Below, piece by piece: positions 36,203 through 45,023 of a stretch of 64,000 nt of DNA. The position numbers and the translations under genes are program-made. Numbering within the stretch: position 1 is the stretch's first letter; the number at the start of each line of letters is the position of its first letter. The notes beneath the pieces are model-generated. The model worked only from the letters and a program-made list of their open reading frames with translations. It searched no databases and was not told the DNA's origin. Origin of the DNA: Pedobacter kyonggii (GTDB lineage Bacteria; Bacteroidota; Bacteroidia; Sphingobacteriales; Sphingobacteriaceae); assembly GCF_004310665.1 (NCBI RefSeq), contig NZ_SIXF01000006.1, forward strand, positions 62,001 to 126,000, written 5' to 3'.

Positions 36203-38116
36203 TTACAAGCTGCTGACTACTCCTGCAAAGCCGCCTCTAGGCAGGCATTGGATTTGCAGTGTACCCGATTTTTTGATGCTTTTGGTTTCGCTGGTAATAG
36301 ATTTCGTATCTGCTCCATCTTTAAATAACTGGAGAGCATAATCTGAATTGCCCAAAAATTTCAAATTTAGATCGAGTGTTTGCGGTGTATCTTTTCCGTT
36401 AAGTCCGGCTACATACCAGAGCTTTCCTTTTCTTCGTGCAATAACGATCATTTCACCAGGATAGCCCTGGATCAGTTTGGTTTCATCCCAGGTTGTAGGA
36501 AAGCCTTTTAGAAAATTCTGGGAGCCTTCTGATAGATTATAATATGCAGAGGGCCTATCTGCAAAATGCTGTAAACCAGACTCAAACACCACTGCCAATG
36601 CCAATTCGTGCGCAAAGGATGTTTTATGCGCATGCTGCGAATCTGAAAACGTTACCGGCGTATAGTCCATAGAACCGATTATATTACGGGTAAATGGAAG
36701 CGTGGTATTATGCGCAGCAGCCTTGTCCGTTAAGATTGAGTTATTATTATACCATTCTGCCCCGTAAACTGCTTCGGTAGTCATTAAGTTCGGGTAAGTA
36801 CGGGCCCAGCCTCGGGGTACGGTAGCGCCATGAAAGTTAACCAGTAAATGGTATTTAGCGGCATCTTCAAGAATATCTATGTAATATTTCATCATATCCT
36901 GCTGGTCTCCTGCAAAAAAATCGACCTTGATACCTGAAACCCCAAGGCTTCTCAACCATGAAAATTCCCTTTCTCTTTTTTCTTTTGTCAACAGTCTGTC
37001 TACCGGAGTCGGGTCAAGCCAATCCGTACCGGAGTTGTACCATAAAAGCGTCTTGATGCCCTTGCTCTTTGCGTAGCCCAAGACATCTTCCAGCTTTCCT
37101 CCATTTGACATTACGTCCCATTCCCAGTCGATCAGTACGTATGGCCAGCGCATTTTTACGGCAAGGTCGATGTATTCAATCACTTTTTTATAGTCTTTTG
37201 ATCCGTGATTATATGCCCAATATACCCAGGCTGCACTTCCAGGTTCGATCCATTTGGTGTCTTTAAAGGCGGTGGGCTCACTCACGTCGGTAATCAATGT
37301 ACTCTGCACCAGATCGGCCAACTCCCCAACGATCATCACATGCCACTGCGATTTCCAGGGAAAACTGGAAATAGCTCCACCCCGCAGCTTCTTTTTGGCC
37401 GATGGGTAAGTTACCTTGTATACGTTTTTGTTTTCTTTATTGTTAAGCCGGGCTGCGCAATTTTCTTTGCTGATGCCTGCCTCAGAAATTAACACCCATA
37501 ATGGCTGACTGTTAACTTTATATAATGCCGGATATCCCCAGTCGCTATTGTTTTTTTCGTTGGTACCAGTGGTAGAAAAAGGAAAAAAATCCTCATAGGC
37601 TTGGTTATATGGTTGCATCCATCTTTCGCTGCCTGCAGAAACTACATAGGCTGTAGTTTCATCTATAATAGATAAACTGGAGTCCTTGCTATTGGGAAAG
37701 CTATACCTGAACGCAACCCCGTCGTTATAAACTTTAAAAGTGATATCCAAGGGCTGATCGGACGGATTCTTATAATTGAATGTTTTTTCAGTACCAAAAT
37801 TCTCGCAGCGCTTTCGCTTTCCAGTCAGCATTTCATATTTGTCATGAACAGCAACGGCCTTACCTTCTCCAATAAGCCTGAGATTCGATACGAACTGCTG
37901 ATCTTCCCTTGAAATGCCCAGCGGTGAACTGGGCAGCACTTCAATATAGGCACTTCCTTTTTTATAAAGTACTTTAAAATGTACCTGGCCAAAACCTCCC
38001 TGACCAGCTTGTTGCATTTCCACAACTACTTTAATTTTTTTATTGGGCGATAAAATTTGTTGGGCATACCCAACTGAACTGAAAATAAGGCTCAGTGCTA
38101 AAAAAAGACTTTTCAT
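36203..38116 (-). CDS. GH97 glycosidase, retaining (alpha-galactosidase) type
   Basis: A 637-residue enzyme with a signal peptide (about 1-19, GYAQ). An N-terminal beta-super-sandwich leads into the TIM barrel (from about residue 290: WVYWAYNHGSKDY, PYVLIDWEWDVM). The strand GIKVDFF presents Asp399 where retaining GH97 enzymes carry their nucleophile; NLMTTEAVYGAEW (Glu448) follows. Retaining GH97 members characterised so far act mainly as alpha-galactosidases, with some on beta-L-arabinopyranosides. It is the last gene of the second locus and lies far from the other GH97 (59026-60924), which lacks this Asp. Its 3' end abuts the SRPBCC remnant. Confidence 0.88.
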   Translation of the reverse strand: MKSLFLALSLIFSSVGYAQQILSPNKKIKVVVEMQQAGQGGFGQVHFKVLYKKGSAYIEVLPSSPLGISREDQQFVSNLRLIGEGKAVAVHDKYEMLTGKRKRCENFGTEKTFNYKNPSDQPLDITFKVYNDGVAFRYSFPNSKDSSLSIIDETTAYVVSAGSERWMQPYNQAYEDFFPFSTTGTNEKNNSDWGYPALYKVNSQPLWVLISEAGISKENCAARLNNKENKNVYKVTYPSAKKKLRGGAISSFPWKSQWHVMIVGELADLVQSTLITDVSEPTAFKDTKWIEPGSAAWVYWAYNHGSKDYKKVIEYIDLAVKMRWPYVLIDWEWDVMSNGGKLEDVLGYAKSKGIKTLLWYNSGTDWLDPTPVDRLLTKEKREREFSWLRSLGVSGIKVDFFAGDQQDMMKYYIDILEDAAKYHLLVNFHGATVPRGWARTYPNLMTTEAVYGAEWYNNNSILTDKAAAHNTTLPFTRNIIGSMDYTPVTFSDSQHAHKTSFAHELALAVVFESGLQHFADRPSAYYNLSEGSQNFLKGFPTTWDETKLIQGYPGEMIVIARRKGKLWYVAGLNGKDTPQTLDLNLKFLGNSDYALQLFKDGADTKSITSETKSIKKSGTLQIQCLPRGGFAGVVSSL

Positions 38117-38737
38117 TTGTTTTTTATTTTTATAAAAGTGTTGCTAAAGTTGAAATGTTTATCAGTTAGCTCTATTTCGCTCCCCCATTGCTCAGAAAGG
38201 AGACTCCGAATTCCATATTGATTTTTTTCCATTCCTGGTTTGGTATTGCCTCATCATTTATGTTAAACTAAATGAAAGTTCATTAGCTTACCTATGACAA
38301 AAAATTCAGCGTTTTATAACATGCTGCTCTTTTATGTCCGGTTTATACTGGTTATATTTTATACCGTTACCCACATTACTGAATCAAGGAAGATGCAATT
38401 GTTCCAATCTCTAGGTCATCTGTCGGTATCATAACAAAGTTATATAAAGCCGCTTTCTAAGCGTTATACTAAATAGACTTTATTTTGTACAAAACCGACA
38501 TAACATAAGCTGAAAACTGAATCCATTGCAATGAAAAACATGCTCCGCTTGCGTAATACCACACTTAAATCGATTTAGGGAATCAGCTGATTTTGTTCAG
38601 AGCCGTTTTTTATCTCAAAATGCTAAGTAAATCCAGGGCGACAGGTCAGATTCATAAGTTTATTGAAAGATGTCCATAATAAAATGTTCATGTAAATACA
38701 TATTAAGATATTGCCGAAAGGTGATTACCCGTACCAA
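38117..38737. other. Gene-free stretch upstream of GH97
   Basis: This 621-bp A/T-rich spacer has no credible ORF. A minus-strand TAACTTTG (38435-38442) fits the -7 consensus, but no TTG is at the right distance. Nothing else was recognised. Confidence 0.5.
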
Positions 38738-40192
38738 CTACTTTCCTGTCCTACGAAAAACCACGCCCTCAACATGATCGCCGACAAACATATCGGCCAT
38801 ATCGGAAGTCTTAAACCAGGCCGGTTTGTCTGGCATATCGTCAGAAACCAATACCCCGTTTATCCTCAGGTCTTCAAATACAATGTTGCTAACCTTTCTC
38901 AGTTCGTCATAGCCTAAAATGATTGATGGTTTTGCCCTTGTACCATTGTAGCTTAAATTTTTAAATAAAACATGCTCAATACCCCGGCCGGGAGAAGTGC
39001 AATACTTTGCATTGAAGAACACCCTGATATTCACTAACTGGCCTTCTCTGAAATCCTCAACCCTGATATTTTCGAAACGGACATTGCGGATAAGATTGCT
39101 GTCACCAGCGTTGAGGCTCATACAGCCCTGGTAATCCACCTGTTGCTCTTTATGGTCAAGGATGTCGATATTGATATAGCTCAGGTCTTCCAGCACTTCG
39201 GGTCTGGGTGTATTTCCATGGGTTCCGACCAGAATGGGATGGGCAACATCGGCCCAAAGGGTAGAATTACGCATGACAACATTTTTACAACCTCCTATAA
39301 ATCCCAAACGGGTACCGTACACGGTAGTGCAGTCGTCAGAATTACGGTTGAAAACACCATCGATGAGCACATTGTTGCTTGAAATGACATTCATACCGTC
39401 GCCCCATTTGTAGTAACTCATGCATTTAAAGTTGCGTATGGTTACATTCTCCGACCCTCCTGTAAAACACTGTGTACCAAATAGTCCTCCTATTTCAACA
39501 TTTTTGGAATTCGCAATCCTTATGGCTCCTTTAATGGAATGATCGATCATTCCCCTTCCGAGAACCTTAACATTTTCAACTTTATCGATCAGAATCCGCC
39601 CCTTAAGTACAGCGCCACCGGCAACATACACTGTTTTACCAGATAACACCCTTAAATTCCCTCCGGGGATTTCATGTAAACCTGGTCCAAAAAAAACAAC
39701 GTTTTTATCGGTACTGTCTGGAATGAAAGCCTCTACAGCATTTGCAAAGAGGTGAAGATTGTGAAAAAGATCACCGTTCACCTCAACTGAAAGATTTGCT
39801 GGTTTTTCCAGTTTAAAGGTAATTGTCCTGCCCGATACTGTATGCGGAATATTATAGGAAAGCGGACGTATCCGCGAGGTACTGATTGCGCCTTTATTGA
39901 ATCTTACAGAAACCTCTACTTCTCCTGAAAAGTCAAAATAGGCCATAGATGCTTTTTCTACTGAATGGTCCAATCCCTTTACACGATCAACCATTACGGT
40001 ATATTCAGGGAGATCCTGCCATGGTTGACCTGGCTGCCGTACCTTAACGGTAAAATCGGTATTCTGCTGAACGGATGGAGGTGCAGGGTATGCTTTTAAA
40101 ATCTGCTTGGTTTGTGCAGTTAAAGATTGTGTACCCGATAGGATTAAACCTATAGCAATTAAACATGCTTTAATATTAAATAAACTCCTCAT
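38738..40192 (-). CDS. Right-handed beta-helix glycoside hydrolase, divergent GH28/GH49-like
   Basis: A 484-residue secreted protein (signal about 1-26, SLTAQ). An N-terminal beta-sandwich (about 30-150) precedes a beta-helix (NVKVLGRGMIDHS, NVTIRNFKCMSYY, NVLIDGVFNRNS). The acidic motifs KWGDG (Asp265), NSDDC (Asp286-Asp287) and VGTHG (His325) sit in the order of the NTDG, DD and GHG motifs of polygalacturonases, but each is altered. This places it near clan GH-N (GH28 pectinases, GH49 dextranases) without a firm family. The two-domain layout also recalls GH49. It lies between the LacI gene and GH97 on the same strand. Substrate unknown; a uronic-acid or alpha-glucan backbone is possible. 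Confidence 0.6.
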   Translation of the reverse strand: MRSLFNIKACLIAIGLILSGTQSLTAQTKQILKAYPAPPSVQQNTDFTVKVRQPGQPWQDLPEYTVMVDRVKGLDHSVEKASMAYFDFSGEVEVSVRFNKGAISTSRIRPLSYNIPHTVSGRTITFKLEKPANLSVEVNGDLFHNLHLFANAVEAFIPDSTDKNVVFFGPGLHEIPGGNLRVLSGKTVYVAGGAVLKGRILIDKVENVKVLGRGMIDHSIKGAIRIANSKNVEIGGLFGTQCFTGGSENVTIRNFKCMSYYKWGDGMNVISSNNVLIDGVFNRNSDDCTTVYGTRLGFIGGCKNVVMRNSTLWADVAHPILVGTHGNTPRPEVLEDLSYINIDILDHKEQQVDYQGCMSLNAGDSNLIRNVRFENIRVEDFREGQLVNIRVFFNAKYCTSPGRGIEHVLFKNLSYNGTRAKPSIILGYDELRKVSNIVFEDLRINGVLVSDDMPDKPAWFKTSDMADMFVGDHVEGVVFRRTGK

Positions 40193-40298
40193 AAAATGGT
40201 TGTATGATGAAATCAGGGCTTAAATAGTACCTGGTCATGATAAGACACGCCACGCTGCTTTCTATACCCATTGTTTACCAGATGATTTTCATCACATT

Positions 40299-41321
40299 TT
40301 ATAACGGCCTGACAGTTGAATCCCTGATAATGAAATTAGCCGGAACAATCACTTTTTGGACGGCCCTCTCTTCAAAAGGTTTGTTGAGTAAACTGAGCAG
40401 TACCCTGATCGATTGCCGTGCGAGTTCAGATATAGGCTGAGCAACCGCTGTTATGGTAGGTTCATAAAAATCAAAAACCTGATGGTCATCAAATGCGATA
40501 ATGCCCATAGTGCCTGGTATCTTATATCCAAGCTGATTGATGGCTTTCACGCCACTAAAAGCCAGGTAATTGGTAGCGAAATAAACAGCGTCGACTCTTT
40601 TGTTCTGCCTGAGAAACCTAACAAATTGCTTAACCGTTTGGGCAGGATCATTTCCATAGGGTACTTTTTCTACAATAACTTCCAGCCCGTACTCAGCCAT
40701 TGCTTTAACATAACCCTGCTTCCTATCTTCCATCTGGCTCTGGTCGCTATCCAGTGTAATAAATGCAATATGGGCAAAAGCATGCTCAGCGAGGTATTTC
40801 GAAGCATTATAGCTGGCTTTGAAATTATCAAGGATCACATAGCTTGATTCGATATCCGGATAATACCTATCGAACAATACAACCGGAGACCCCTCATCCA
40901 TAAGAGACTGTATTTCTTTTTCCATCCCGGGCGGAGGGGTTATGATATAACCATCTACATTGCGGTCTCTGAAAAGCTGGATAAGTTCCCTGGTCTTATC
41001 CGGATCATTATCGGTACTACAGTAGAAAATTTTATATCCATTCTGATAGGCAATTTCCTCAATATGATAGGCCATCTGGGCAAAAAAATAATCCGAAATC
41101 TTTTCTACCATCAGGCCAATGATCATTGTTTTACCGGTACTCAGGCTCTGGGCAAGGCGGCTTGGTTTATACCCATTTACATCAATGTACTGCAGTACTT
41201 TTTCGGTTAAAGCCAGGCTGATGCGTTTCTCCTTGGCCTTGCCATTGATAATGAAGGAAATCGTTGACTTTGAAATATTCAGGGCAGTAGCTATATCCCC
41301 AATAGAGATCTTTTTTATCAT
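40299..41321 (-). CDS. LacI-family transcriptional regulator
   Basis: A 340-residue regulator with an N-terminal HTH (ISIGDIATALNISKSTISFI), hinge region (GYKPSRLAQSLSTGKT), and a periplasmic-binding-protein-like sensor domain (MIIGLMVEKISDYFFAQ, GIIAFDDHQVFDFYEP). LacI proteins typically bind a mono- or disaccharide and repress or activate nearby catabolic genes. It sits between the GH28/GH49-like gene and the lyase pair on the same strand, so those are its likely targets. This would be the third kind of regulator in the locus, beside an HTCS and an ECF sigma factor. I did not find a clear operator palindrome. Confidence 0.93.
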   Translation of the reverse strand: MIKKISIGDIATALNISKSTISFIINGKAKEKRISLALTEKVLQYIDVNGYKPSRLAQSLSTGKTMIIGLMVEKISDYFFAQMAYHIEEIAYQNGYKIFYCSTDNDPDKTRELIQLFRDRNVDGYIITPPPGMEKEIQSLMDEGSPVVLFDRYYPDIESSYVILDNFKASYNASKYLAEHAFAHIAFITLDSDQSQMEDRKQGYVKAMAEYGLEVIVEKVPYGNDPAQTVKQFVRFLRQNKRVDAVYFATNYLAFSGVKAINQLGYKIPGTMGIIAFDDHQVFDFYEPTITAVAQPISELARQSIRVLLSLLNKPFEERAVQKVIVPANFIIRDSTVRPL

Positions 41322-41478
41322 TACTGGAATTGGGTTGATTGACCGATCAGTTGGTTATTGAAAATATCCTTTGCACGGGAACAGACCATTGCCATTCGGA
41401 AGCAAAAATGTTTTGGCACAGTAATAAAAAAGCAAAGCAGATAAAAATTATTCTGTTCATACAAATTAACTTAGATTA

Positions 41479-42681
41479 TTAAGGCTGCGGCAGGGAAAAG
41501 AAAAGTGTTCCGAAACCTGCATTATCGGCATTGAATCCTGCACCTTCCGGTCTAAGTTTATCTGCTGCCTGTTTAGTATAACGGTACTGATCTGCTGGTA
41601 TGCCCTTTATTCGAAAAGCATAATGGTTGTATACCTGTTCAAAGATCGAACGCAGCTTTCCTCTTCCATTAGTCGATATTTTATCGGCAGGAAATCTGCC
41701 ACTAATATCGGTATAAGGCTGAAAGGGTACATCTTCACCAAGATTATAACGGGCTGTATACTCAAAGCCTTTGAGCAACCTGTTCTGTGCAAAACTGTAC
41801 ATATCCATCCCCTGGTTCCATCCAATCTCGCACATTTCTGCCAAGTGGCCGATCCCAAGCATACTGTGTGGCTGATCACGTCCACTCTCCTGCCCCTGAC
41901 CCTCTTCATTTACGATATAATGCAAAAGGCTACCGTTTCCAGGCCCCTTGTAGTAAAAATCAACCGCGCGATCGAACATTTCATGGTCATCATTAAAAAC
42001 GGCAATAGCCATCATGCCTTTCATACAGGCAAGATCCCAGTTGCCGTGGGCCCAAAGCGCAAAATATTGAATCGGAGGATAAAACACATCCCTGAACATC
42101 ATTTTGCATTTTTCGATGTCTTCCTGTTTCCATTTTGGATAGGTAGCACGCATGATCTCTGCAGCACTGACCATCTTAAAAACATTCAGTCCAGCTCCTA
42201 ACTCCACATCTGTTCCATCAAACACCTTGAAGGTTTCTGCCCAGGCATTGATAATTTTTATAGCAGTTTTGGCATGAGCTTCATCGCCTGTAACAGACCA
42301 CATCACTGCATTTTGATAAGCAGCACAAACATCTTTCTCCAGGTTTCCAATATTTTTGCCAGCACCAATTAACAAGCTGCGCTCTACATGCTGAACCGCA
42401 TGAGGTTCCCGGGAAGCACTTGACCATGGATGCGATCTGAATTTCTCAAATGCACTCTTCCATGGTTCTCTGCCCAAGGCAACCATATCTTTCATCCGCT
42501 GGAGATCATTAGCTGAATGCAACAGGCCAGGATGGGTAAAAGGCTTGGGATGGTAGGCGACCGGTTTTTCCAGTTTTAGCACCTGCCCATAAGCGCTCAT
42601 CATATAGAAAAAGAATATGATTAAGGTTAACATCCATTTATTGTAGCGGATTAACCTGGTATAAACATTTAAACTATGCAT
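41479..42681 (-). CDS. Alginate-lyase-superfamily (alpha/alpha barrel) polysaccharide lyase, paralogue 1
   Basis: A 400-residue secreted protein; the signal core is MLTLIIFFFYMMSAYGQ, preceded by a basic stretch (a Met at residue 17 is an alternative start). It opens FTHPGLLHSANDLQRMKDMV and has helical repeats typical of the Alginate_lyase fold, with HGNWDLACMKGMMAIAVF (about 210-227), ESGRDQPHSMLGIGHL (about 262-277), GFEYTARYNLGEDVPF and VYNHYAFR. The RDQxHSxxGI motif recurs in the gene at 45024-46154. By eye it resembles family PL38, which includes alginate- and glucuronan-active lyases; the exact family needs a profile search. Eliminative cleavage would make unsaturated uronides, which fits the GH88 upstream. 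It follows the beta-helix gene by 10 bases. Confidence 0.75.
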   Translation of the reverse strand: MHSLNVYTRLIRYNKWMLTLIIFFFYMMSAYGQVLKLEKPVAYHPKPFTHPGLLHSANDLQRMKDMVALGREPWKSAFEKFRSHPWSSASREPHAVQHVERSLLIGAGKNIGNLEKDVCAAYQNAVMWSVTGDEAHAKTAIKIINAWAETFKVFDGTDVELGAGLNVFKMVSAAEIMRATYPKWKQEDIEKCKMMFRDVFYPPIQYFALWAHGNWDLACMKGMMAIAVFNDDHEMFDRAVDFYYKGPGNGSLLHYIVNEEGQGQESGRDQPHSMLGIGHLAEMCEIGWNQGMDMYSFAQNRLLKGFEYTARYNLGEDVPFQPYTDISGRFPADKISTNGRGKLRSIFEQVYNHYAFRIKGIPADQYRYTKQAADKLRPEGAGFNADNAGFGTLFFSLPQP

Positions 42682-42691
42682 GCTTAATATT

Positions 42692-44467
42692 TTAAAATAA
42701 TTTTATTCTTGGTTTAAGGCCCTTACCCTGATAAAAAGGTCCGGGAGTTCTTTCTAATGTCCCGCTCACCGCATTGAGGAAATCCCTGTCAATCATTATC
42801 TTTTTTCCATCGGGATATTCTATGTATTGCTTGCTCAGCGCAAAAAAACCTAAAAACTCAGCTGTTAGCACCGGAATTTTTATTGGCTTTAGGGCTTCTT
42901 TTTTCCAAAATAATTCTACCCCTTTCTGGTTGTGTTCCAGGCGAAAAGAAAAGCTATTTTCGGCTTTTGAGCTATTCAGATCGGCCCAGCTTAGCGGAAG
43001 GGCCCCATCTGCATAAAGATTAAAATCTGCCTCACCTCCTGCTGGCTTTGCTATTCCTGCCCCTTTGCCTATAAAAAGATTGCCATACAAACGGTGGTCA
43101 ATATCCAGTGCGGGGATTGTCTGTTTGATCACCAGGCTATGCGGCAAAAAATTTGAGGTTGATACCGATTTCCCAGGTTGCCGACCATTGTAGAAGCTAC
43201 AGTTATAGAACAGGTTCTGAACAAAAACATTTGCCTCTGATGCCTCCATCTTTACCCCTGCCATATCTTTATCTGCAGTATCTGCCATTGCAAGTATATT
43301 GTTGTCAAATAAAACAGGTCCATGGTTTTTAAACAGGTAGAACAATCCGGCACCACTATCTGAAATAATATTCCTTGACAAACGGGCACCCTGAAAAATT
43401 GGTCCTAAAAACACACCATAACCATTTTTTCCATAAACCCTACGGATCAGGTTATGCGTAATGGTGGCATCAACCGCCATGGCCAGCCGGATACCTGCCG
43501 ATTCATTGCCCGTATAACCGCCATCCTGGTTAATGTTCTCTATCAGATTATCTTCGATGGTGCTTGAAGTACCACCAATCAACCCAAAAACACCTGCTTG
43601 ACCACAGTTGAAAATATGGTTTTCTTTGATCTTGTGATGCCCAACCGAAGCCAGATCTGTATAATCGTTAAATTCTGGCCTTCCTGGATTAGCATCTGCA
43701 TAAACATGCCCAGGTATGCCTATAGAAATGCCTACAGCGTGGCATTCACTGATGGAACAGCCTATTATATTCCAATACTTTCCATTTTTAGTATCTATTG
43801 CGCCGGGCTGTTCTGCATAAATAGAGGCATAATCGTTAAAAATCTGACTGATAGCAATCCCCTCAATGGTAAGATAATCTACACCAGACCTGGCACTGAT
43901 CCCGACATTTCTGACCAAAATTTCCGTTAGCCCAACATTGGGGTCCGATGTACCGAAATTTGCCAATATTATCGTTTTTCCATTTTCCATGGTCTTAGTC
44001 CACCGCAGCGCATTACTGCACTCCTGAAGGGTGGATACATTGACCATTTTTTTATCATTGAAGAAGAGCATCATCCCGGTTTGGAAAGAATCCAGCATAC
44101 ATTTCCAAAGTTTGTTCTTATCCTTTACCCAGCCTGTCTTCCGGTCAGAACCTTTGATCATAACTTTTGCCTGGTTTAAGGCCTGCAGCGTAATCCTTTT
44201 GTGCTCCGAACTTCCACCACGTTCAAACACTACCGATTCACGATAAACTCCTGCCGAAACAAGTATCCTATCTCCAGGCATTGCCCTTGAAACAGCATAA
44301 CTAATTGTTCTTAAAGGTTTTGTTACCGAGCCATCTGCCCTATCGCTCCCAGATACGGAAACATAAATACTTTTTGGAGAAACTGGAGCCGGAACGTGGC
44401 CAAAAGCTTTGTCCACAAATTGCATCAGTAAGGGAAAAATCAGAAATATGATAACTTTATTCATCAA
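42692..44467 (-). CDS. Secreted right-handed beta-helix protein, family unknown
   Basis: A 591-residue protein with a signal peptide (MMNKVIIFLIFPLLMQFVDKAFG). It opens with SIYVSVSGSDRADGSVTKPL and TISYAVSRAMPGDRILVSAG, the DUF1565-like entry found in many beta-helix lyases and hydrolases. A long run of parallel-helix rungs follows (NIIGCSISECHAVGIS, IEDNLIENINQDGGYTGN, ITHNLIRRVYGKNGYGVFLG, DNNILAMADTADKDMAGV). The C-terminal ~130 residues form a separate segment. PL6-like lyases and GH141-type hydrolases share the fold, but I recognise no decisive catalytic motif. It lies in a two-gene unit with the lyase at 41479, which suggests action on the same polymer. Confidence 0.6.
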   Translation of the reverse strand: MMNKVIIFLIFPLLMQFVDKAFGHVPAPVSPKSIYVSVSGSDRADGSVTKPLRTISYAVSRAMPGDRILVSAGVYRESVVFERGGSSEHKRITLQALNQAKVMIKGSDRKTGWVKDKNKLWKCMLDSFQTGMMLFFNDKKMVNVSTLQECSNALRWTKTMENGKTIILANFGTSDPNVGLTEILVRNVGISARSGVDYLTIEGIAISQIFNDYASIYAEQPGAIDTKNGKYWNIIGCSISECHAVGISIGIPGHVYADANPGRPEFNDYTDLASVGHHKIKENHIFNCGQAGVFGLIGGTSSTIEDNLIENINQDGGYTGNESAGIRLAMAVDATITHNLIRRVYGKNGYGVFLGPIFQGARLSRNIISDSGAGLFYLFKNHGPVLFDNNILAMADTADKDMAGVKMEASEANVFVQNLFYNCSFYNGRQPGKSVSTSNFLPHSLVIKQTIPALDIDHRLYGNLFIGKGAGIAKPAGGEADFNLYADGALPLSWADLNSSKAENSFSFRLEHNQKGVELFWKKEALKPIKIPVLTAEFLGFFALSKQYIEYPDGKKIMIDRDFLNAVSGTLERTPGPFYQGKGLKPRIKLF

Positions 44468-45023
44468 TGGTTATAGGGTTTCTTTTATGTTAATGAAAAA
44501 TCCGACAGGATAAAAGATTTTCGGATTTCATGAATAATGACACCAGGTTGCCGCTGTGATACTCTAAATATCCAAAAATTGTTTGTTGGAGAATATCCTG
44601 GTTATGTGAATTGCTTATATCTGGCTACCCAAACTTAATTAAACAAAACCAGTTTAGCAAAATGAACGTCTTTTTCACGTTTATTATCAGATACTAATCC
44701 AGATGCCAGTATAGGCTTTGAGGAATCGTCATTGCGAGAAGGCTTTTTCAGCCGACGAAGCAATCTTAATGCGCAGGTTGTTAGCGATCGTTGTAAGATT
44801 GCTTCGTGCCTCGCAATGACGATCTTTCTATAGAGATCTGCCAATGATAGCCTAGTCGAAGAGCATTTATTTGCGCTTGATCAATCTAAAGAAGTCTTCG
44901 ACTACGCTCTCCACAGGAGTCCTTTGGACAGACTGACGACCGCCGCGCTTAACTTAATGACATTGACTGCCCTAAGGGAATCGAAAAAAAGAATCAGATA
45001 AAATGATGATTGATAGTGTAAAA
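44468..45023. other. Gene-free stretch with palindromic repeat
   Basis: This 556-bp stretch holds the nested palindromic repeat 44725-44823. A following segment (about 44890-44945) contains CTCTCCACAGGAGTCCTTTG-type sequence related to the element near 61350-61422. The 69-codon frame through the repeat is not a gene. Confidence 0.6.
44725..44823. repeat. Nested palindromic dispersed repeat, compact copy
   Basis: Outer arms ATCGTCATTGCGAG (44725-44738) and CTCGCAATGACGAT (44810-44823) are perfect 14-bp inverted repeats. Inner arms ACGAAGCAATCTTA (44755-44768) and TAAGATTGCTTCGT (44794-44807) are a second perfect 14-bp pair. The left half is the reverse complement of the right half of the copy at 4903-5052. 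Confidence 0.85.

Noticed and set aside
38435..38442. TAACTTTG on the minus strand as a promoter for GH97
   Set aside because: Matches the -7 element, but no TTG lies 18-21 bases upstream and it is over 300 bases from the start codon.
41623..42201. 192-codon plus-strand frame
   Set aside because: Lies fully antisense inside the lyase gene at 41479-42681, with no signal, domain or motif; it is a shadow frame.
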